A DNA stretch of 41,489 nucleotides from Caldilineales bacterium (GTDB lineage: Bacteria > Chloroflexota > Anaerolineae > J102): the NCBI GenBank assembly GCA_024102915.1, contig JAGFJG010000071.1:1-41489 (forward strand), written 5' to 3'. Shown piece after piece: positions 28,879 to 36,877 of the stretch (the stretch's first letter is position 1; each line of letters opens with the position of its first letter). The notes under the pieces are model-generated. The model was not told where the DNA came from and did not search any database. It worked only from the letters and a program-made list of their open reading frames with translations. A program made the position numbers and the translations under genes.

Positions 28879-29877
28879 ATGCCAGACCCCACCCTTATCC
28901 CCGTCTACGGCCACGAATGGGCGCAACGCCTGCTGCAATCGGCAGTGCTCAGCGGCCGCGCCAGCCACGCCTATCTCTTCGTCGGCCCCGACCAGATCGG
29001 CAAAACCACCATGGCCCGCGCCTTCGCCCAGGCCCTGACCTGCGAATCGCCGCAAGCTGGAGCGGGATTGGGTGCGTGCGGGCGTTGTCGGGCCTGCCGT
29101 CTGGCTGCCGAGGGCGGGCATCCCGACCACCGGATGGTGGAACCCGCGGGCGGACAACTCAAGATCGAACAGGTGCGCGACCTGATTCAGGAGGCGATGC
29201 TGTCGCCGGTGGAAGGTCGCACCAAAGTCTTCATTATCCCTTCATTCGAGCGCGCCAATCTCAACGCCGCCAACGCCCTTTTGAAAACGCTGGAAGAACC
29301 CAGCCCAACCACCCGCATCCTCCTCACCAGCAATGAAAGCTCCAGCCTGCTCGCCACCATCACCTCGCGCTGCCAGACCATGCAACTGCGGCCTGTGCCG
29401 GCGGAAACGGTGGCCGCGGCGTTGCAAACTCACTGGCAGACGCCGGAAGAACAGGCGAGTTTGCTGGCCGGGTTGAGCGGCGGTCGCCTGGGCTGGGCGG
29501 TGCAGGTGGCAACGCAGCCGCAGTTGTGGCAGCGGCATGAATCGCAATTGCAGGCCGCACAGGACATCGTCAAACAAAGCGTGAACGATCGCCTGTCCCT
29601 GGCCGCCGATCTGGTCAAAGAAACCGATGTGGAACTCCTGTTGCGAGACTGGCTGATGTGGTGGCGGGATGTGATGTTGGCCCAGCAGGGCTGCCTCGAT
29701 TTGGTCGTGAATCGTAACCGCCTGGGCGAGGTGCAAAGCCTGGCCCGGAACACAAGGCCGGGCGAGGTGCGCCGCTTCATCGAAGCCTTAATGACCACGG
29801 CTGGTTATCTGCGCACGAACGTCAGCGCCCAACTGGCGGTGGAGGCGCTGTTGCTGAAAGCGCCCATCGCGTCGTAG
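28879..29877 (+). CDS. holB: DNA polymerase III delta-prime subunit
   Basis: HolB is part of the clamp-loader complex that places the sliding clamp on DNA. The 332-residue protein shows the P-loop GPDQIGKTT (residues 36-44), the four-cysteine zinc module (C55, C67, C70, C73), the [29 protein letters not shown]alker-B/sensor region, and the SRC motif with the arginine finger in [10 protein letters not shown]. An open frame continues upstream to 28774, but similarity begins at [14 protein letters not shown]. The PSP1-domain gene follows after an intrinsic terminator, a gene order (holB then PSP1) found in many bacteria. Confidence 0.95.
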   Translation: MPDPTLIPVYGHEWAQRLLQSAVLSGRASHAYLFVGPDQIGKTTMARAFAQALTCESPQAGAGLGACGRCRACRLAAEGGHPDHRMVEPAGGQLKIEQVRDLIQEAMLSPVEGRTKVFIIPSFERANLNAANALLKTLEEPSPTTRILLTSNESSSLLATITSRCQTMQLRPVPAETVAAALQTHWQTPEEQASLLAGLSGGRLGWAVQVATQPQLWQRHESQLQAAQDIVKQSVNDRLSLAADLVKETDVELLLRDWLMWWRDVMLAQQGCLDLVVNRNRLGEVQSLARNTRPGEVRRFIEALMTTAGYLRTNVSAQLAVEALLLKAPIAS

Positions 29878-29951
29878 AATAGATGACATAATGGCGTGAA
29901 ACGTAAAATAATCCGTCCACGCGCCACACACCATTTATCTCATGCACTTTT

Positions 29952-29978
29952 CGCCCGTTGAATCGGGCGTCAGTTTTT
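29952..29978 (+). terminator. Intrinsic terminator after holB
   Basis: CGCCCG (29952-29957) and CGGGCG (29964-29969) form a six-base GC stem with a six-base loop; TCAG and TTTTT (29974-29978) follow. It lies 20 bases before the PSP1 gene, so it either ends the holB transcript or attenuates read-through. Confidence 0.6.
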
Positions 29979-29997
29979 CCGTCAGGACAATCACTCA

Positions 29998-30837
29998 ATG
30001 CCCCAAGTCGTAGGTATTCAATTTCAGCCCGTTACCAAAGTCTATTATTTCGATCCCGGCGGTTATACCGATCTGCTGCCGGGCGAGTGGGTGGTCGTCG
30101 ATACGGCCCGTGGCCGAGAACTGGTGCAGGTGGTGCATTCGGCCAAAGAAGTCGCCCCCGATGAATTGGGCGGCCAGCTCAAACCAGTGGTGCGACGAGC
30201 GACACGGCGCGACATCTCGCAGCGGGATTACTGGCTGTCGCAAGAGGAACCAGCGCTATCAGTCGTTCAGCGCAAGGCCAAAGAGCACAAGCTCAAGATG
30301 AAAGTCGTGCGTTGCGTTTATAACTACAATGGCCGTCGCATGGTGGTAGAATATGTGGCCGACCAGCGCGTCGACTTTCGTTCTTTGGTCAAGGACCTGG
30401 CGCAGCACTTCGCCACCCGCATCGAAATGCGACACATCGGCGTGCGTGATCAGGCCAAGATCGTGGGCGGCTATGGCAAGTGCGGGACGGAGTTGTGTTG
30501 CAGCGCTTTCCTGCGTGAATTCCATTCCGTTTCCATCAAGATGGCGAAAAACCAGAACTTGCCCCTGAACCCCACCGACATCTCCGGCACCTGCGGGCGC
30601 CTGCTGTGCAGCCTTGCCTATGAGAACGATATGTACACCCAGGCGCGCAGGACGTTGCCCAAGCTGGGTCAGATGGTGGAAACCCCGGAAGGCGTCGGTA
30701 ATGTGCGGTATCTGAACATCCTGAGCGATCGAGCCACCATCGAATTGAACACGGGCAATCGCGTGGAACTGGCGGCAGCCGATTTGAACGTGCCCGGTGA
30801 TCCGGCGCGGCGTTTTGGCGGCTATTGGGACGACTAG
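29998..30837 (+). CDS. PSP1-domain protein (RicT/YaaT-like)
   Basis: The 279-residue protein has the PSP1 C-terminal domain. Key stretches are GYTDLLPGEWVVVDTARGRELVQVV, VRCVYNYNGRRMVVEYVADQRVDFRSLVKDLA, and the cysteine motifs GGYGKCGTELCCSAFL (about residues 160-175) and SGTCGRLLCSLAYEN (about residues 197-211). In Bacillus RicT/YaaT these cysteines bind an Fe-S cluster in the complex that stimulates RNase Y-dependent mRNA maturation. A comparable RNA-processing role is plausible but not shown here. The start is the ATG at 29998; no strong ribosome site. It ends four bases before a converging Nudix gene. Confidence 0.93.
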   Translation: MPQVVGIQFQPVTKVYYFDPGGYTDLLPGEWVVVDTARGRELVQVVHSAKEVAPDELGGQLKPVVRRATRRDISQRDYWLSQEEPALSVVQRKAKEHKLKMKVVRCVYNYNGRRMVVEYVADQRVDFRSLVKDLAQHFATRIEMRHIGVRDQAKIVGGYGKCGTELCCSAFLREFHSVSIKMAKNQNLPLNPTDISGTCGRLLCSLAYENDMYTQARRTLPKLGQMVETPEGVGNVRYLNILSDRATIELNTGNRVELAAADLNVPGDPARRFGGYWDD

Positions 30838-30841
30838 TCAA

Positions 30842-31675
30842 TCAGCGGAACGACGAGGGTAATTCCAGGATAGGATACCCCAGAATGCTTTCCAGGCGCG
30901 GGAGATAATCGCCGCGTACGGGCTTGCCGTCATGGGTCTGGCCGTCGGCCAATTCGTCCCGCGTGAGCCAGCGGTCGGTGTCATCCAGGCTGATCGGGGG
31001 CAGGTCGAAAGCCCGGAAGAAGGTGAAATGATAGGCGGTGAGGGCGCCGAAGGATGGCGACACGTGCATGTCGCCCGCAAAGTTCGCCAGCTTTTCCAGC
31101 CGGAATTCACCCGCATCGTGGCTGACCTGACCGTGCAATTCCTCTTCCACCTCGCGGATGGCGGTGCGCTCAATCGGTTCTTCCCAATCGAGATCGACTT
31201 TCTGGCGACCGCCGATCATCTGAAAATAGCCGGCCCGCATATCCCACTGTCCCAGAAATTGAACGGGATTCCCCGGCCTGACGATGAGTATCTGCGCCAC
31301 GGCGGTGTGGCGAATGGCGGGCGCATCCGGATTGCGGGCCAGGCGTTCATTTTCCAGCAGGTGCACCAGGCTCGACCCATGTCGTAAACCCTGGCCGGGT
31401 TCGGCCCCCGCCACCTGCGACCAGTCGGTGATGACCTGGCCGGGGGCCTCAGCCCAGGCGGCGAGGCTATGAATAAAATAATAGGCAGGCTGCGACACGG
31501 CGCGAATACCGGCATCGCTGAGTTCGACAGCCCCCCAAACCTGCAACATAGCCGCCAATCCCTGGCCGATGGTCTGGCCGCCGGGCATTTCCTCCAGCGG
31601 GCGAGGCGCATGGCGGCTCTGGGGGATGGCCCGCAGCCAGTCGGCAAGCAAAGTACGGTCGGCAGGGGTACGCAT
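30842..31675 (-). CDS. Nudix hydrolase with extended N terminus
   Basis: The C-terminal half is a Nudix hydrolase domain. The catalytic helix is seen as E166-x7-R174-E175-V-E177-E178-E-L in EEPIERTAIREVEEELHG, and GYFQMIGGRQKVDLDWE precedes it. The distance from the first Gly to the first Glu is a few residues longer than the standard Nudix box. About 120 residues precede the domain (LRAIPQSRHAPRPLEEMPGGQTIGQGLAAML) and match no family seen here. Such enzymes remove nucleoside diphosphates linked to other groups; the substrate is unknown. It converges with the PSP1 gene, four bases apart. Confidence 0.88.
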   Translation of the reverse strand: MRTPADRTLLADWLRAIPQSRHAPRPLEEMPGGQTIGQGLAAMLQVWGAVELSDAGIRAVSQPAYYFIHSLAAWAEAPGQVITDWSQVAGAEPGQGLRHGSSLVHLLENERLARNPDAPAIRHTAVAQILIVRPGNPVQFLGQWDMRAGYFQMIGGRQKVDLDWEEPIERTAIREVEEELHGQVSHDAGEFRLEKLANFAGDMHVSPSFGALTAYHFTFFRAFDLPPISLDDTDRWLTRDELADGQTHDGKPVRGDYLPRLESILGYPILELPSSFR

Positions 31676-31697
31676 AAGGTGAGGTGAAAGGAGAGGG

Positions 31698-32141
31698 TTA
31701 GGGGCTGTCCGAAACGCTGCCGCGCTGTTTCTTGAGTTCGCTGCGTTTGCGCTTATTCTCCAGGCGTTTCTGGCGTTGAGCAGCCGGAATCGCCGTATGA
31801 ATGCGTTTACGCCGAGGCCGCAAAGCCTGCCGCAGCAAACGCTCGAAACGGTGCAATGCCGCCTGTCTGTTTTGCGACTGGCTGCGCCGGGTTCCCGCAG
31901 TCACGTGCAGGATGCCGGACGAATCGATCCGGCCAGCCAGAGCTTCCAAAATGCGGGCGCGTTGATCCTCGCTCAGGCTGGGCGATTGCGCCACATCCCA
32001 CAGCAACTCCACCTGGGTTTCGCTGCGGTTGACGTGCTGGCCGCCCGGCCCGCTGCTGCGGGCAAAGCGGAAGCTGATCTCGTTGAGCGGAATGCGCAAC
32101 TGATTGTCGATGATTAGAAACGCGGCAGTCTGGCTGTCCAT
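31698..32141 (-). CDS. arfB: Peptidyl-tRNA hydrolase ArfB
   Basis: ArfB rescues stalled ribosomes by hydrolysing peptidyl-tRNA with a release-factor GGQ domain. The 147-residue length is right. The catalytic GGQ is at residues 33-35 (SSGPGGQHVNRSETQVELLWD), and the basic C-terminal tail (RRKRIHTAIPAAQRQKRLENKRKRSELKKQRG), which enters the mRNA channel, is well developed. ATG 32141 is chosen over an upstream in-frame start because a promoter with TATGCT ends six bases before it, giving a leaderless mRNA. It is divergent from the second threonine synthase gene. With the NFACT protein it makes two rescue factors in this window. Confidence 0.95.
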   Translation of the reverse strand: MDSQTAAFLIIDNQLRIPLNEISFRFARSSGPGGQHVNRSETQVELLWDVAQSPSLSEDQRARILEALAGRIDSSGILHVTAGTRRSQSQNRQAALHRFERLLRQALRPRRKRIHTAIPAAQRQKRLENKRKRSELKKQRGSVSDSP

Positions 32142-32147
32142 AGTTCC

Positions 32148-32177
32148 AGCATACGAAAAAGCGCGGACATCTGTCAA
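32148..32177 (-). promoter_or_regulatory. Leaderless-type promoter of arfB
   Basis: Read on the minus strand, TTGACA (32172-32177) and TATGCT (32148-32153) are 18 bases apart, and six bases separate the -10 box from the arfB ATG at 32141. The transcript should start at or next to the start codon. Confidence 0.75.
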
Positions 32178-32198
32178 TGCCGCGTTCTTGCGCGCCAA

Positions 32199-32227
32199 TT
32201 GACAGCGTTCGCGCGCCTCTCTATACT
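32199..32227 (+). promoter_or_regulatory. Leaderless-type promoter of second threonine synthase gene
   Basis: TTGACA (32199-32204, consensus) and TATACT (32222-32227) are 17 bases apart. The -10 box ends six bases before the ATG at 32234. No ribosome site is present. Confidence 0.8.
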
Positions 32228-32233
32228 GGCCGC

Positions 32234-33409
32234 ATGTCCGATTCCGTCCTCACCCATCTGGAATGCGCTGCTTGCGGTCATGTCCACGATCCTGACCGCC
32301 TATGGAATCTTTGCGAGGTCTGCGGCAAGCCCCTGCTGGCGCGCTATGATCTGGAAAAAGCGGCGCAAACGATGACAAAAACCGCCCTGGCGCAGCGACC
32401 TTTTGGCCTCTGGCGTTACGCCGAAGTCTTGCCCGTGCGCGCTGCCAATGCCCGCATTCATCTGGGCGAAGGGGGCACGCCGCTGATCGCCGCCGCCGAT
32501 CTGGGCGAGTTGATCGGTTGTCCCGCCACGCTGATCAAGGACGAATCGCTGAACCCCACCGGTAGTTTCAAGGCCCGCGGCCTGGGTGTGGCGGTCAGCC
32601 GGACCTATGAGTTGGGCGCAACCGAACTGGCCATCCCCAGCGCTGGAAATGCAGCCGGGGCGATGAGCGCCTATGCCGCCGCCGCGGGTCTCCCCGCCCA
32701 TGTGTTCATGCCCGCCGATGTGCCGATGACTTTCCGCGTGGAATGCCAGACGCTCGGCGCGGAGGTGACGTTGGTGGACGGATTAATCACGGATTGCGGG
32801 GTCAGGGTGCGGGAGGGCGTTCGGGATTATGGGTGGTTCGATCTCAGCACCTTGAAAGAGCCGTACCGGATCGAGGGCAAGAAGACGATGGGGTACGAAC
32901 TGGCCGAACAACTGGGGTGGACTCTCCCGGACGTGATCATTTACCCCACCGGTGGCGGCACTGGCCTGATCGGTATGTGGAAAGCCTTTGCCGAGATGGA
33001 GGCGATGGGCCTGATTGGCTCGACTCGCCCGCGCATGGTTTCGGTGCAAAGTGAGGGCTGCGCGCCCATCGTCCGGGCATTTCAACAGGGTTGGAGCGAA
33101 GCTGAAGCCTGGGCGGATGCGCACACCGTCGCCGACGGGTTGCGGGTTCCCGCAGCCGTAGGAGATTTTCTTATCCTCGATGCCCTGCGCCAGAGCCAGG
33201 GCATTGCCATCGCCGTGGCCGACAGCGACATGCTGGAATGCGCCGAGATCATGGCCGCGCACACGGGCATATTCCCTGCGCCGGAAGGGGCCGCCTGTCT
33301 AGCCGCGCAGATGCGCCTGCTGGAAAACGGCTGGATTCGCCCGGATGAAACCGTGGTCTTGTTCAATACCGGCACGGGCTTGAAATACGCGCATCTTTGG
33401 GCGACATAG
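32234..33409 (+). CDS. thrC: Second threonine synthase-family protein
   Basis: This 391-residue PLP enzyme belongs to the same family as the thrC product at 23883. A zinc ribbon is formed by C11, C14 (CAACGH) and C27, C30 (CEVCGK). The PLP lysine is K113 in NPTGSFKARGLG, the phosphate loop lies in PSAGNAAGAMSAYAAAAG, and YPTGGGTGLIGMWKA is the Gly-rich cofactor loop. NPTGSFKARG and the threonine-dehydratase-like order differ slightly from the first copy, so the enzyme may prefer another substrate, for example in a cysteine- or diaminopropionate-type reaction; threonine synthase remains the best call. The start is the ATG at 32234 directly after the -10 box. Confidence 0.85.
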   Translation: MSDSVLTHLECAACGHVHDPDRLWNLCEVCGKPLLARYDLEKAAQTMTKTALAQRPFGLWRYAEVLPVRAANARIHLGEGGTPLIAAADLGELIGCPATLIKDESLNPTGSFKARGLGVAVSRTYELGATELAIPSAGNAAGAMSAYAAAAGLPAHVFMPADVPMTFRVECQTLGAEVTLVDGLITDCGVRVREGVRDYGWFDLSTLKEPYRIEGKKTMGYELAEQLGWTLPDVIIYPTGGGTGLIGMWKAFAEMEAMGLIGSTRPRMVSVQSEGCAPIVRAFQQGWSEAEAWADAHTVADGLRVPAAVGDFLILDALRQSQGIAIAVADSDMLECAEIMAAHTGIFPAPEGAACLAAQMRLLENGWIRPDETVVLFNTGTGLKYAHLWAT

Positions 33410-33417
33410 TGAATAGA

Positions 33418-33497
33418 ACGCGGATGGCGCGGATCAAACAGATTCGCATGTCTTCAGAAAACCGGTGTCGCTCCGTCGCATTCGTGCAAATCCGCGC
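33418..33497. repeat. Gene-less 9-base-periodic inverted repeat element
   Basis: ACGCGGATG, GCGCGGATC (33418-33435) and the inverted AATCCGCGC (33489-33497) share the nine-base unit NCGC(A/G)GAT(T) with the repeats at 27359 and 27773. GCGCGGAT (33427-33434) and ATCCGCGC (33490-33497) are exact inverted copies. The enclosed 50 or so bases hold no gene. Confidence 0.6.
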
Positions 33498-33553
33498 AGT
33501 ATTTCATCCTGACTGTACTTTCACGAACGTGAGCCGTAAGTGGATGCTTTCTC

Positions 33554-34939
33554 ATGCCTGCTAGCGAAACCGCACATCCCGCCAATCTGACCTTCTTGTT
33601 GCTGTTGGGTTTTCTGATCATTCTGGCCAACGGCTTTTTCGTGGCCGTCGAATTCGCTCTGGTCACCTCGCGGCGCACACGGTTGGAGGAGCTGGCCGCA
33701 GGCGGCAGCAGGCCCGCCCGTCTGGTGCTGCGTATGCTGGAGAACCCCGACCGCGCCTATGCCGCCGCTCAGTTGGGCATCACAGCCGCCAGCATTTTGC
33801 TGGGCATCGTGGCCGAAGAGCCGTTGGCCGAACTCCTGACGCCTTTGCTCGCCCCCACATTGGGTCAATGGGTGGGAGAGGCGGCGGCAGTGGTTGTGGC
33901 GGGATTACTCGTTTTGTTGATCCTCTCCTTTTTCCACATGGTCGTGGGCGAGCAGGCTCCCAAGATCGTGGCAATCCGCAACCCGGAACAAATGGCGATC
34001 TGGCTCGCCTATCCCACCTTTGCCTTTGCCCGCATTACGGCGCCCTTTGTATGGATCGTCGATCGGGCCACGGCGCTGGTTTTGCGTCTGTTGGGGATGC
34101 GCGGCGTCACCGCCGGTCATGGTGTCGTGGCGAGCATGGAGGAATTGAAGGCGATCCTGGGACAGAGCGAACAGTCGGGGCTGATCGAGAAACAGGAAAA
34201 AGAGATGCTGACGCGGGTGTTCGATTTTGGAGACCGCGTGGTGCGCGAGGTGATGGTCCCTCGCACCAACATCATTGGCGTCGATCAGAGCCAGACCGTG
34301 TGGATGATGTTGCAAGCTTTCCGCAAAAATCAGCACGCCCGCTTTCCGGTTTTTGATGGCGATCTCGATCACGTCACCGGCATCGTTTCCACAAAACAGG
34401 TGCTGGCCAGCCTTATCGAATATCCCGAATTGCAGGATCGCCCCATCACCGATCTGGACTTCATCCAGCAGCCAATGCGTGTGCCTGAGTCGCGGCAGGT
34501 CAGCGCGCTTTTGGTGGAAATGCGCGAATCGGGGACAGGCCTTGCCATCGTCATCGATGAGTTCGGGGGCACGGCCGGGCTGGTCACTCTGGAGGAATTG
34601 GTGGAAGAGATCGTGGGGCGAATGACCGACGAATGGGCGGCGGACCCGCTGGCTCTGCGCGTGGACGAGCACACCGTTGAGATCGATGCCCAGATGCGTG
34701 TGGACGAGGTGAACGAGCTTTTTGGGTTGGATTTACAGGAAGACGACTCCTACGAGACGGTGGCGGGGTTGTTTCTCTTCCGTCTGCGCCGAATTCCCAT
34801 CGTGGGCCAGGAGGCGGCTGTGCCCGGCTACAAAATCCGTGTGCTGGAAATGGAAGGCCCCAAGATCGTGCGGGTCAGTATCTCCAGGCTGCCCGCACCC
34901 GAAGCGGTTGGAGAGGCGACGCAATCGCCTGTCACTTGA
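33554..34939 (+). CDS. CNNM/CorC-type CBS-domain membrane protein
   Basis: The 461-residue protein has the hemolysin-C/CNNM layout. An N-terminal DUF21 membrane domain (about residues 10-190) carries hydrophobic segments at LTFLLLLGFLIILANGFF, a GEQAPKIVAIRNPE motif and a further segment. Two CBS domains (about residues 205-325) follow, with VMVPRTNIIGVD and IDEFGGTAGLVTLEELVEEIVG. The C-terminal CorC/HlyC transporter-associated domain (about residues 360-445) is last. Relatives export magnesium or cobalt; the hemolysin label is historical. The spacer before it holds a repeat element and a TCACGAACGTGA near-palindrome (33521-33532). It overlaps the converging hydantoinase gene by eight bases at the stop codons. 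Confidence 0.93.
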   Translation: MPASETAHPANLTFLLLLGFLIILANGFFVAVEFALVTSRRTRLEELAAGGSRPARLVLRMLENPDRAYAAAQLGITAASILLGIVAEEPLAELLTPLLAPTLGQWVGEAAAVVVAGLLVLLILSFFHMVVGEQAPKIVAIRNPEQMAIWLAYPTFAFARITAPFVWIVDRATALVLRLLGMRGVTAGHGVVASMEELKAILGQSEQSGLIEKQEKEMLTRVFDFGDRVVREVMVPRTNIIGVDQSQTVWMMLQAFRKNQHARFPVFDGDLDHVTGIVSTKQVLASLIEYPELQDRPITDLDFIQQPMRVPESRQVSALLVEMRESGTGLAIVIDEFGGTAGLVTLEELVEEIVGRMTDEWAADPLALRVDEHTVEIDAQMRVDEVNELFGLDLQEDDSYETVAGLFLFRLRRIPIVGQEAAVPGYKIRVLEMEGPKIVRVSISRLPAPEAVGEATQSPVT

Positions 34940-36524
34940 ACTCTCCCCACCCACCGCCGCCCGGCGTCTCAATCCGCACCACGTCTCCGGCGGCGACATC
35001 GAACGAGCATTTGCCGGGCAGGTCGGTTTCCGCCAGAGAATCGTGATTGGCGGCTGATCGCTTCGATAGGACATTGCGTCCCGATTTCCCCGGCTTTCCT
35101 CCCATCAATCCATAGGGCGCGTGATTGCGCCGGTCGGAGAGGATGGTGACACGGGCGGGCGACAGCAATTCCATCTCGCGCACGATGCCATGCCCGCCGC
35201 GAAATCGCCCCGCTCCGCCCGACTCCTTTCGCACTTCGTAGCGGCGCATGCGGAAGGGATAGGCGTATTCCATCGCCTCCACCGGCGTGTTCAGGGTGTT
35301 GGTCATGTGCGTGTGGATGGCGTCGGCGCCAGCGCGGTCGGGCCGGGCGCCCATGCCGCCGCCGATTGTCTCGTAATAGGCGAAAGCGTGGTTGCGGGCG
35401 GAATCCCAGCCGCCGATGGTGATGTTGTTCATCGTGCCCTGGCTGGCCGCAGGTACGTGGTCGGGCGCAGCCTGGGCCAGCGCCCCCAAGAGTACGTCGG
35501 TGATCCGCTGCGAGGTCTCGACATTGCCAGCGGCCACGGCAGCCGGTTTACGGGCGTTCACCAGCGTGCCGGACGGGGTCAGCACAGTGATCGGGCGCAG
35601 GCAGCCGCTGTTCGAGGGGATATCGAGGCCGATCAGGCAGCGGAACACATAGTATACGGCGGACAGGGTGATCGCTTCGGTGGCGTTGATGCTGCCGCGG
35701 CGCTGGGGCGATGTCCCGGCGAAATCGACCACTGCTTCATCCCCGGCGATGGTGATGGCGACGGCGATGACGGCGGGCTCGGCGTCAATACCATCATCAT
35801 CCATCGCATCCTGGAAGCGATACTGCCCATCCGGCAATCTGGCGATCAGGGTGCGAGTCATGCGTTCGGCGTAATCCAATAGCCCTGCCATCTCGGCCTG
35901 CACCTCGGCCAATCCGTATCGCCCCGCCATTTGTTGCAGGCGGGCGGCGCCTATGTGATTGGAGGCGAGTTGCGCCCGCAAGTCCCCGGCTCGCTCGTCG
36001 GGTGTGCGCACATTGGCCAAGAGCAAATCCCACACGGCCTGATTCAGCCTGCCCTGCTCGTAGAGAAGGATAGGCGGGATCACGAATCCCTCCTGATAGA
36101 GTTCGGTGGAAAGGGGCATGGAGCCGGGTGACATCCCGCCCACATCGGCGTGGTGGGCGCGGTTGGCAGCAAAACCGATCAATTCGCCGCTTGCCACGAA
36201 GATCGGCGTCAGCAGACTGATGTCGGGCAGGTGCGTGCCGCCGCGATAGGGATTATTGAGCATGATCACATCACCCGGTCGCAGCCGGTCTGGGCCGAAA
36301 TGGTCGAGCGCCGCCGCCACCGACATCGGCATCGCCCCCAAATGCACGGGCATGTGCGCACCCTGGGCGACCATCTGGCCCTGGGCGTCGAAAAGGGCGC
36401 AGGAATAGTCGCGGCGCTCCTTGATGTTGGGCGAATAGCCGGTGCGGCGCAGTACCACGCCCATCTCGTCGGCGATGGAGGAGAAGAGGTGTTTGAAGAC
36501 TTCGAGGCGGATCGGGTCGATCAT
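34932..36524 (-). CDS. Hydantoinase B/oxoprolinase family protein
   Basis: The 530-residue protein matches the HyuB family, which forms ATP-dependent hydantoinases, 5-oxoprolinases and acetone carboxylases together with a HyuA partner. Typical stretches are MIDPIRLEVFKHLFSSIADEMGVVLRRTGYSPNIKERRDYSCALFD near the start, VIMLNNPYRGGTHLPD, GTMNNITIGG, YETIGGGMGARPDRAGADAIHTHMTNT and GGPGGGGWGE-like RIETPGGGGWGE at the end. No hyuA gene is present next to it on either side. The start at 36524 is preferred to a longer open form because the family begins there; no ribosome site is visible. It overlaps the CBS gene end by eight bases. Confidence 0.9.
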   Translation of the reverse strand: MIDPIRLEVFKHLFSSIADEMGVVLRRTGYSPNIKERRDYSCALFDAQGQMVAQGAHMPVHLGAMPMSVAAALDHFGPDRLRPGDVIMLNNPYRGGTHLPDISLLTPIFVASGELIGFAANRAHHADVGGMSPGSMPLSTELYQEGFVIPPILLYEQGRLNQAVWDLLLANVRTPDERAGDLRAQLASNHIGAARLQQMAGRYGLAEVQAEMAGLLDYAERMTRTLIARLPDGQYRFQDAMDDDGIDAEPAVIAVAITIAGDEAVVDFAGTSPQRRGSINATEAITLSAVYYVFRCLIGLDIPSNSGCLRPITVLTPSGTLVNARKPAAVAAGNVETSQRITDVLLGALAQAAPDHVPAASQGTMNNITIGGWDSARNHAFAYYETIGGGMGARPDRAGADAIHTHMTNTLNTPVEAMEYAYPFRMRRYEVRKESGGAGRFRGGHGIVREMELLSPARVTILSDRRNHAPYGLMGGKPGKSGRNVLSKRSAANHDSLAETDLPGKCSFDVAAGDVVRIETPGGGGWGEFK

Positions 36525-36753
36525 AGCATGACAGTGTAATGGAGATTTCGAGCCCGAACAAGCGTTTTCTGTGGCAGAGGTGCGGTTCAAGATTTCGCGC
36601 AAGACCTTCACAGATCGCTGTATGTGAGCAACGCAGCAGCCCCAATTCATGCCCCGGTGTGCCTGCACCCCTGTCACAGAAAATCGCATCTTTTTCACCT
36701 TATTGATCAGGGTTCTAAACGTGACATCATGAACTTTGCGCTCCCTCATTGAT

Positions 36754-36798
36754 GCGCTATCATCCGCTTCAGCAGTGTATGCTTCGCCACCGGACCTC
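36754..36798 (+). repeat. Left copy of 45-base direct repeat
   Basis: The segment starting GCGCTATCATCCGCTTCAGC matches 37966-38010 at 38 of 45 positions. The two copies lie in the same orientation on either side of the alpha/beta hydrolase gene. Confidence 0.7.
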
Positions 36799-36853
36799 GT
36801 CGTCCTGATCCTTTCCCACATCTTCTCCGATACAGAAGGATAGATGCGCGAAG

Positions 36854-36859
36854 TATAAT
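36854..36859 (+). promoter_or_regulatory. TATAAT -10 box of hydrolase gene
   Basis: An exact TATAAT lies 18 bases before the ATG at 36878. The -35 region at the right distance is poor (TACAGA), so an activator may be needed. Confidence 0.5.
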
Positions 36860-36877
36860 CGTATATCTGGAGGCTTT

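Larger units (their letters stand above)
36525..36877. other. 353-base spacer, AT-richer, with repeat and promoter
   Basis: No gene is seen between the hydantoinase start and the hydrolase gene. The region contains the left copy of a 45-base repeat (36754-36798), a consensus TATAAT at 36854-36859 and a GGAGG at 36869-36873 before the hydrolase ATG. The sequence before the repeat shows nothing recognisable. Confidence 0.5.

Noticed and set aside
36525..36821. N-terminal extension of the hydantoinase-like protein
   Set aside because: The extension matches no family, contains the 45-base repeat in translation, and the conserved start is at 36524.
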